The notes beneath the pieces were generated by a model. It was not told the origin of the DNA and made no database searches. It saw only the letters and a program-made list of their open reading frames with translations. 64,000 nucleotides of DNA from Undaria pinnatifida. Its lineage: Eukaryota > Sar > Phaeophyceae > Laminariales > Alariaceae. The stretch covers positions 12,030,011 through 12,094,010 of the forward strand of contig JABAKD010000007.1 of NCBI GenBank assembly GCA_012845835.1, given 5' to 3'. Positions 57,001-64,000 of the stretch are shown piece by piece. Position numbers and translations under genes: made by a program. Position 1 is the first letter of the stretch. Every line of letters starts with the position of its first letter.

Positions 57001-59330
57001 TGAGCTCGCGACATATCGAAAGCCAAGACCTCCCTTTTTTTTTGTTGTCGTTATTGACGATTTCGGCAACCTTGTTAACTTGCTGTGGCCCCATGGTGGC
57101 GCTTACACACGCCGTACTGATGACCCCAACAAACAAGCCTCTGACCCCCATGGGCTCTTTGCCGTTTTGTTTTGCACCTACTCAGATTTAACACGTGCCG
57201 ACCTCGGCCTCGTCGAAAGTGACAGTCTTTCGAAGCCGTCGTTGTGTTCTATGTAGTTGAATTTATGTACCCAATCCAAAGATATTCTGGTACTTTTTTG
57301 TTAGTATTACGTCAAAATCGTCCATCGTATGGCCGCGCTGCGGGTCGTCTTTTGCTTTTTTTTTGGCTCGCTCGTGCGGGTGACACCCCATGTTCTATTG
57401 TGCTCAGAAGTGGTCGTGATGTATGTTTTTTTCTGTACAAACCAGCAATGTAATGGCGAACTACGGTGCGCGAGTCAAGTCGCCTCAAGACATTTCGCAT
57501 ACGAGGTTACAGTCAGCCGTCCGAGTGGCTCCAACCCAGGAGTGAAAAATGACTTATCCCCTTTCACCGTAGCAATAATGTTCCGAGTATAAATATCTGC
57601 TTTTTTTTATAGGCCAGAGGTCACAACACTTAATTCACGATAAATATATAGCGGTAGGATTGACGTCGTCAAACGTAATCTATCGCATCCCCCGCACCAT
57701 GAATAAGCGTGTGCTGTAGGAAGAAATATTTTACTGCTTTTTTATTTTGTGCTCTGCTGTCAAATCAGACAGACGATTGATTCACCACCCAAAAGGTCTC
57801 TCAGACTCCGAACTCCCTATATTTGGTTTTGTCACCATTTCTTGATGCTGTAAACATATACGATTTGTCGCGCCACGAATGTTTTTTATTTTTTTATACT
57901 CGGCCGAAACCAGTCACTAAGCGAACCATGTGTTTTTCAAAAACCAACGGCGTAATGTTTGTGTACTGCTTAAAGGTTGCACACTGTCCATTATCCAGGC
58001 AATTATCTACGGTATGCAAAACACGGACGGCGTAGGATTTCGTGATATCATCTCTTCGTTACCAAATGATTGAGCTGAACCTAAATATCCTGGGTATCAT
58101 ATCACGGATGTAGAACTGTGGTTCCGGGTGTGGTACATTATCACCGTATACTAATTTCCGACATGCGGTTTGTGATACGATCATGCCGACAAACCTTGCA
58201 TCGAGTTACCCGATGTGTACATGGATGTTTGACCTGCACTCTATCTTGTATGTCGATTTTAATGAGGACCGCAAACACGCCTGCACAACAACGGCTGCCC
58301 CAGTGGTAAGAACCATTCCCGTTAATCACGATCTACAGCTCCCACACAATAGCTGACTTCAAGAATGAGCTCCCCCTCTCTGTTGACATCATGTGCACAT
58401 GCTTAGTATGGGTTTTTTCAACGTATCCAACATGTAATTGCCCGACATTAAAAATATCAATGTTCGCTCTTATGAGGTCGAAGTTTTGGTGCACCAAGGG
58501 CAGCATTTAGCGCCGACCCCGAGGATTTCCAAGTCGATCAGCGTGTTTCACGCTATGAAGTTTTACGTTGTAGATCGAGTGGCTGTTTTTGGAAGGAAGA
58601 GTATTGTTTAAAAGTAACACCCCTCCCCGTCCAGCTGAGTCACAAATATTCGTAGATGTGCAGCTGTTAATTGGATCGGGCTCACACAACATTGCCCAAA
58701 CACCATATCTTTCAGGTGTGATGACTTTTTGCATCGGTACATGTGTTTGCATCAGTATCTCTCGAGATAATGGCCTCCCCTGTACTTAGTTGAGCGTAAG
58801 TAATTCAGTACCTATTGAACAGTCATATGTAGTCTTCGCTCTTGCATGGAACTTGCAATGGGCGAACCGTTTGCGCGTCGACGGTTTTGTTTTCGATATT
58901 CCAAGGCAAGTTATTTCTCTGCTCTGGACAGTAAACTTTATGCATACCGCACACCACCCTTCCTCTACCCTTAGCTGCTTACGTGCAGTTCTTCACCGTC
59001 TTCTGTACATGAAGAATACGTAATCTACCTAGGCACGTGATTGTTTTTTTCCTCCCCTTCTGTCATAGTCCGTAGGTTCCATTTCCCTACCGCCCTTACT
59101 CCATGTAACTCAGAACCAGTCTGGCTAGGCAGGCTCTTTCCCTTTCCCTCCCCCTTACGCTTTGTTCCAATTTTTTTTTTTGTCAAAAACCTCATTTTTT
59201 TGCTGTATTGTCTCTTCGTGGGAAATTGTGTCTACCCACGCCCTCAGGCCCTCTCTAGAGAGGATTGCGATACGTTTTTGCAAGCAGAGTCAAACATCTG
59301 CTCCGCAGGAAATTGAAAACGCAGGATGAA
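57000..59330 (+). pseudogene. Fossil coding stretch, unidentified, possibly virus-derived
   Basis: Plus-strand frames of coding-like composition recur, for example SRPSGSNPGVKNDLSPFTVA near 57.5 kb, FDLHSILYVDFNEDRKHACT near 58.2 kb and KNINVRSYEVEVLVHQGQHL near 58.5 kb. The stretch is broken many times and no gene is whole. No family was recognised; an old viral integration and dead host genes are both possible. Confidence 0.35.
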
Positions 59331-61200
59331 CTCTGGTCGCAGTCTAGGCAAACCACCAGACTTCTGCACAGCCACTGTTCCGCCCGTGTCAACAAGCCTG
59401 CAGTCGCGTATCCTTGTACAGTATTCCCCCCTCCGTGAACCTGCAGCATGGTCCATTCGCCCTGTAATTTCCAACCCCCCCAGTTGACCTAGGTGTTCGG
59501 GTCTCTTTTTCTTCCGAGCTACAGTCGTGTCCGTTCGTACGGTAAACCCCCTGTCCCCCCTATTCCCTGTCTCAACTACTCCAAGGATGGCTGGTAGTGG
59601 AGTGAATCAACGCTTGTCGTTGCACTTGTTGGAATAACTAAACATGTACTTGTCTGATTAACCTCCTTATAAGATGAACCGGTTGGACATTGGTGAAGTG
59701 CTTTCCGAAGTGGATATTCTGTTAAGACTAGGCCATAGATGCTTGGTCCGGTTGTCCCAGGGAATGCTTTCAAAGCCATTTCTGTCGTGTGATATTGCGT
59801 TCCTTATGTTTTTATACCAGGGGCTTTCTGCCGCACATCTACCGTGGCATGGCGGGTAATGCTTCGACGTCGTTCTTGGCCCATGTACGTTCCAACACCA
59901 TGATGCCCGCTGATGTCGGACGATAGTTCGCGTTTCCTTGGACAGGATACATTGAGTCGCTTTCCTCCGTCCGCCATCTTGATCGTACGCTGCTGCTTCA
60001 TGCTCCCCGCTTCACATGTCAACCCTTTAATCGGCGTAAAACTTTGAACACAATGTGAGCGGAAAATGCTCGGCGAAATAATTAGGGTGCTTGTCGGCCA
60101 TCGTAGCAATTTCGCCGATTCAGTACCTATATCGACATTTTCATAGACAATGTCTCTTTTAGCCAATTGAAATCGGTGCATTAAGCAGTTTACGTTTCCG
60201 CCCTTGTTCTAAGCAATTTTTCTGTTTTTGGTTTGTCTGTCATATAAAACGTTACTCTGTAGGTTTCTATCTCTGTCTTTCGATTTTCCAGCTATTAGGT
60301 AAAACGGGCGTGATAGTTCCGATAGCATGTGTGGTGTAATGTTGCCCAAGACCCGTGGCAATGATCTCGGCGGAGTTGCTCCGTCAAAGGGGAAAAATAG
60401 TTCTTATTGCATCGTGGTACATCGAGGAAAAGACACTCTTGCAATACATTGGTCGACAGTGCTGATCCGTTCATATCTTTCACGAATTGGACCTTGGTCA
60501 CACCTCTCTGCCGTCGCCCATTTTTTCCTGGACCCATAAGAAAACTTTCGACAGGCCCGTCTTGCAGCTTGCCAGTTTGCTTACCAGTTGAGTTTTTGAG
60601 TCCTTCACCGGTGGAGCTTGTGATGTCATTTTCATTTGCACCAAAAGTGTTAACGCAAGCTCTTATATTTTGTATGCTCCACTGATGTAGTTTTTCGGAT
60701 GCTTATATCGTTTGACAGGAGCAAAATTCTGGCACCTAAGCATGACCATCAAAAGTTTCGCACTCATGTTGTGACGGTATGTGATATTCCGCTATAACGT
60801 ACATGCAATGCCCAAAACGGCAGCGTTTAGCAGAAGCTGCACTCGAGGTGTTTCCGGTCCTGTTGTCTTTGTATAGGGGAACTTTTTTCTACCTCCCTTA
60901 AGGTTGTCTGACAGACCGTATCAGAGCCCCGCCTCATCTCAAGTAATGTGGGTTTTGGTTCTAGGGTAGGCCGATTCGCCCTTATACATCCTAGTTTAGG
61001 TCTGGTCTGAAGTAACATGTCAATATTATTATTCATTTTGACTTGCCGACATATAGAGTTGCTTTCCCGGTTCTGGCACACAAAATTATGACGAGCATCC
61101 AAATCTGGTGATGGCTTTACCAATCGAATATTAGAAAATACTCTGATTTCCTTTAATCACAGCAGATTTGCTGCTTACACATGGAATATTGCTGTGTATG
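59331..61200 (-). pseudogene. Decayed coding-like stretch, minus strand, unidentified
   Basis: Minus-strand frames at 59576-59779, 59804-60181, 60295-60537 and 60827-61123 have coding-like residues (for example VQFVKDMNGSALSTNVLQEC). None is long, none carries a motif I can name, and they do not form an intact gene. Its relation to the plus-strand relics on both sides is unknown. Confidence 0.3.
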
Positions 61201-61399
61201 TGGCTCTAATTTGATGCATGGAAACGTCCGACAGAGCAGACGACTCCCACGTGCAATCACCACTGAAAATAGTGGCTGTACACAGCTATAGGGAGCTACA
61301 GAAAACATGCCCACCAATCAGAGCAACGACTGGTCCAGCAGCTTCCAAATCGAACATCGATCTCTACGTGGTATGTAGCAGGTGCACTCGATACGCTCG

Positions 61400-63770
61400 T
61401 CGGCAAGTGCACGTTGTCTGATGTTCTGTTTTGCGGCGTGATGGGCCGTAGTGTGATATGGGGTGGTGTGGAGTGGTGTTCAATGTCGATGCTGCTAAGG
61501 CGTAAGTACCGCTCATTGCTGCCATCACGCCAACTTCATCTTGACGCTCGAGTCGGAGACCTGCCTCAGCTTTACGCCGTTGTAGACGAGGAACTCCATG
61601 TGACTCGGGGTAAGACGATGTTGCACCAATGTGTATTAAGATGGTTACACCTGGATCGTTTGGTGGTTACGGCGATGTTTGGTGAGGTAACTGTGCACCG
61701 TGGTATCGCTGTGAATGCTGTACACCGCCGAGATACGTATGTTGCTAGCATTCGCGGCCAGTTTAGGCAACGTTCGAGGCCGTAGTTCCATGTTGCAAAG
61801 GTTAACCATGTCGCTCAACACTCTCCGAATGCTGGTGTACCCATTATCCAGGATAGAGGTGACCTACGGATTCAAGTCTGAAACGGGCAAGTATTTCAAT
61901 GAGTATGCGATGAAATGATAATGAAACACCCTACAAGACGCTTGGTTATGTGGCAGTTGCCCTAGTTGCAAAAAGCATTGTTCAGCTTCTACGCAAAGGT
62001 ACAACTACCCCATACAGCAGAAACATACATGGATCAGCAACAGTAAGACAAGAACATGGTCCGACCGCCTCGAAGCTTAATTTATTTCTCGAGTGACAGT
62101 GTCGCGGTGCGCATCGGTTACCGAACTGCTGCGGTTTTGTCACATTTTTTTTACAACATCAATATATCCATGGCCGGTAGCTCACTGGATTTTATGTGAG
62201 TCTTGCATAGTTGCGGAAACCGGAACATCTTACCACACAAATCGAAGCAGTAGTGAACGTGTTTCCTTGTCATACCCTATTCGTGTGTTTTGGAAAGAAA
62301 ATTCGATCGGATATTGCGTCTAAAGCAGGTCGTTTATCGTCGCTGTTAGGATAATGGGATCTGTAGTGTTGGTGTTTTCGTGTGTTTTTTCCATTGCCAC
62401 ATGTTTTATTGGCAACGCAAAGAGCGGCGATAGTGCTGACGAAAGAAGCTCCCTGTCTTGCCCTTCATAGCTGGAAATTCGGTTCTAAGTTTTTTTTCGT
62501 CTTTTTCTTGAAAGGAGGGGTGTTTGGGCTCTTAAAGAGATGAGAAGCCCGGAACGTGTTCCAATTTTGAGTATATTCATTTTTTGATAGGTCGGTCGAC
62601 ATTTTTTTTTTTTTTTTGAGGGCGACCGAGTTTAGCAGTGCCGAACGGCCAGAAAGAGGCAATAGTCGAAAGTATCCCCTGCCTCTTGGAATTGTTCCAC
62701 CGCGCTAAACTTTTACCGTAATGTATCGTTACGGTTGATTTGACGCCATGCAGAACACGGCAGAGCAAGTCACTCACTAAACCTGAACGACCGCTCCGGC
62801 AAGGTGCACAACGATCAGATGGACAGCAACTGGTGAACCTTCACCGATCTGAAGCAAACAGAGAGTATGTGAACCGTGAAAGTGTTCCTGGGTATGTTTT
62901 TGCCATTAGGTTTGTGGATTATTGTCTTCTGTTGTGGTCTGGTTTGCTCAGTAGCCAGATAGCAGGTATATTCGACCTGCAGGATGTATCGCTGTCGATA
63001 TTTGAGGGCCATTGATTTTCCGTAGGTGAAAGATTCAGTGTGTACTGTCATTTTGGGAACGAGAACAGTACTGACGACATATATGCTAGAATGCCCACGA
63101 AGGGTTTGGCTGATGCTCGCGTCGATTTGGGCACTGTACCGGCTAATATCGGCCTAGCAATGAATAACATCTACTGATCACTTGTATCGTACGTGTTTGT
63201 TGTGACCTACATGGTGGTAATGAAACACGGCATTCCAGGAGCATGGTACCCATTTGATGCACCAGCGGGTGCTTCTCCGATACAACTTTTGGCTGGAGAC
63301 ATTCCCAGGCACGGTTGACTTGATCACCTACTTAAAGGGGGCATTTTTGTTCATTGAGACATTCCTACGTTTTCTGAATTGTTTGTGCGGTTTGACGAGG
63401 TTTTACGTATTGAGACATACTTACAACAACGTGCCTACAGCCATATCTAACGAGTGTAAGATTGGTGAGCGCGCCACAAGACGTTTGTTTTTTTCTGTTC
63501 ACGAGGAAGAGTAGAAACGGACAAATCCCTTGTAGAACGACCGTTGCAATCTACGGCGACTACCGTTTATCTTCCGCCATACCCCAGAGTAAAGAAGTGG
63601 ACGAACCGAACTAATTCTGCAAGGGTTATATTCTTAAGGCCGATTTCGTCAGGTACGGTCCGGAGTGCAGCCCTGATTTCAAACGTTTGTGCTGCCCATG
63701 CACAAGAGCTTCAATGTACGACTCCGTGCGTTCCAGGATCGTTCTTTTTCGGGGGTGAGGAATGAGTGAA
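61400..63770 (+). pseudogene. Fossil coding stretch at the right end, unidentified
   Basis: Plus-strand coding-like runs include RIEVTYGFKSETGKYFNEYA near 61.9 kb, GLADARVDLGTVPANIGLAM near 63.1 kb and HGIPGAWYPFDAPAGASPIQ near 63.25 kb. It is broken repeatedly (at least a dozen breaks) and probably continues the 57-59.3 kb block. The family is not recognised. A poly-T run is at 62603-62618. Confidence 0.35.
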
Positions 63771-64000
63771 AATATGCCAAATTGCATCATAAATAGGTAT
63801 ATGGTTTGATGCCGACTTCTGCAACCTGCGCCTACTTTTTTGCCTGCGCGTGGTCAGGTACCAGGTATGCATTAATTGGTATTTTTACACATTTAATACT
63901 CCCTTTGATGCTGCTAAGTTCAACAGGAGACATCTTTAATATGCGACCTTGGTCCGTGAACAATATTCTGTCCTTCCTGCAGTGCTCTGAATGGTGTCAT
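63771..64000. other. Right edge, nothing recognised
   Basis: No gene or repeat seen. Confidence 0.4.

Noticed and set aside
1-64000. CRISPR array, rRNA operon or bacterial-type operon structure
   Set aside because: No regularly spaced identical direct repeats with unique spacers, no rRNA-like sequence, and no close-packed co-oriented genes with ribosome binding sites.

Overview
The window looks like nuclear DNA of a stramenopile alga, most likely a brown alga (Phaeophyceae). The deciding evidence is a pair of intronless genes made of tandem 38-residue C-X4-C-X16-C-X2-H-X12 units. This is the EsV-1-7 cysteine repeat, expanded in brown algae and named from an ORF of the Ectocarpus virus EsV-1. 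Sparse coding, frequent CAG/CTG runs, long G/C homopolymer tracts, and LINE, SINE and PIF/Harbinger remnants also fit a repeat-rich eukaryotic genome. The species cannot be given from sequence alone. Layout: 0-9.8 kb is gene-poor, with a decayed LINE reverse transcriptase at 3.74-4.74 kb and dispersed repeats at 7.5-9.2 kb. At 9.8-18.1 kb a first EsV-1-7 gene (11.26-12.50 kb, minus strand) lies inside a block of coding-like but heavily broken sequence of unknown identity, possibly an old viral integration. At 18-32 kb there are decayed repeats, two PIF/Harbinger transposase fragments, and two duplicated repeat families. At 32.9-34.9 kb there is a 442-bp (GGTCG)n array with a degenerate relative beside it. 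At 35-41 kb there are only weak coding relics and one clean 152-codon ORF. At 41.06-42.56 kb a tRNA-derived SINE sits beside a G/C-tract repeat, which recurs in opposite orientation at 50.7-52.3 kb; a second SINE lies at 53.0 kb. The second EsV-1-7 gene is at 44.45-45.58 kb, plus strand. From 57 kb to the right end there are more decayed coding-like stretches. The two EsV-1-7 genes are the only well-supported intact genes. They are divergently oriented paralogs about 32 kb apart that share 5' and 3' flanks, so one derives from the other by duplication. They are probably zinc-binding regulators, but only the repeat architecture supports this. No operons, rRNA genes, canonical tRNA genes or CRISPR arrays were seen. 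Most short open frames here are chance or decayed reading frames.
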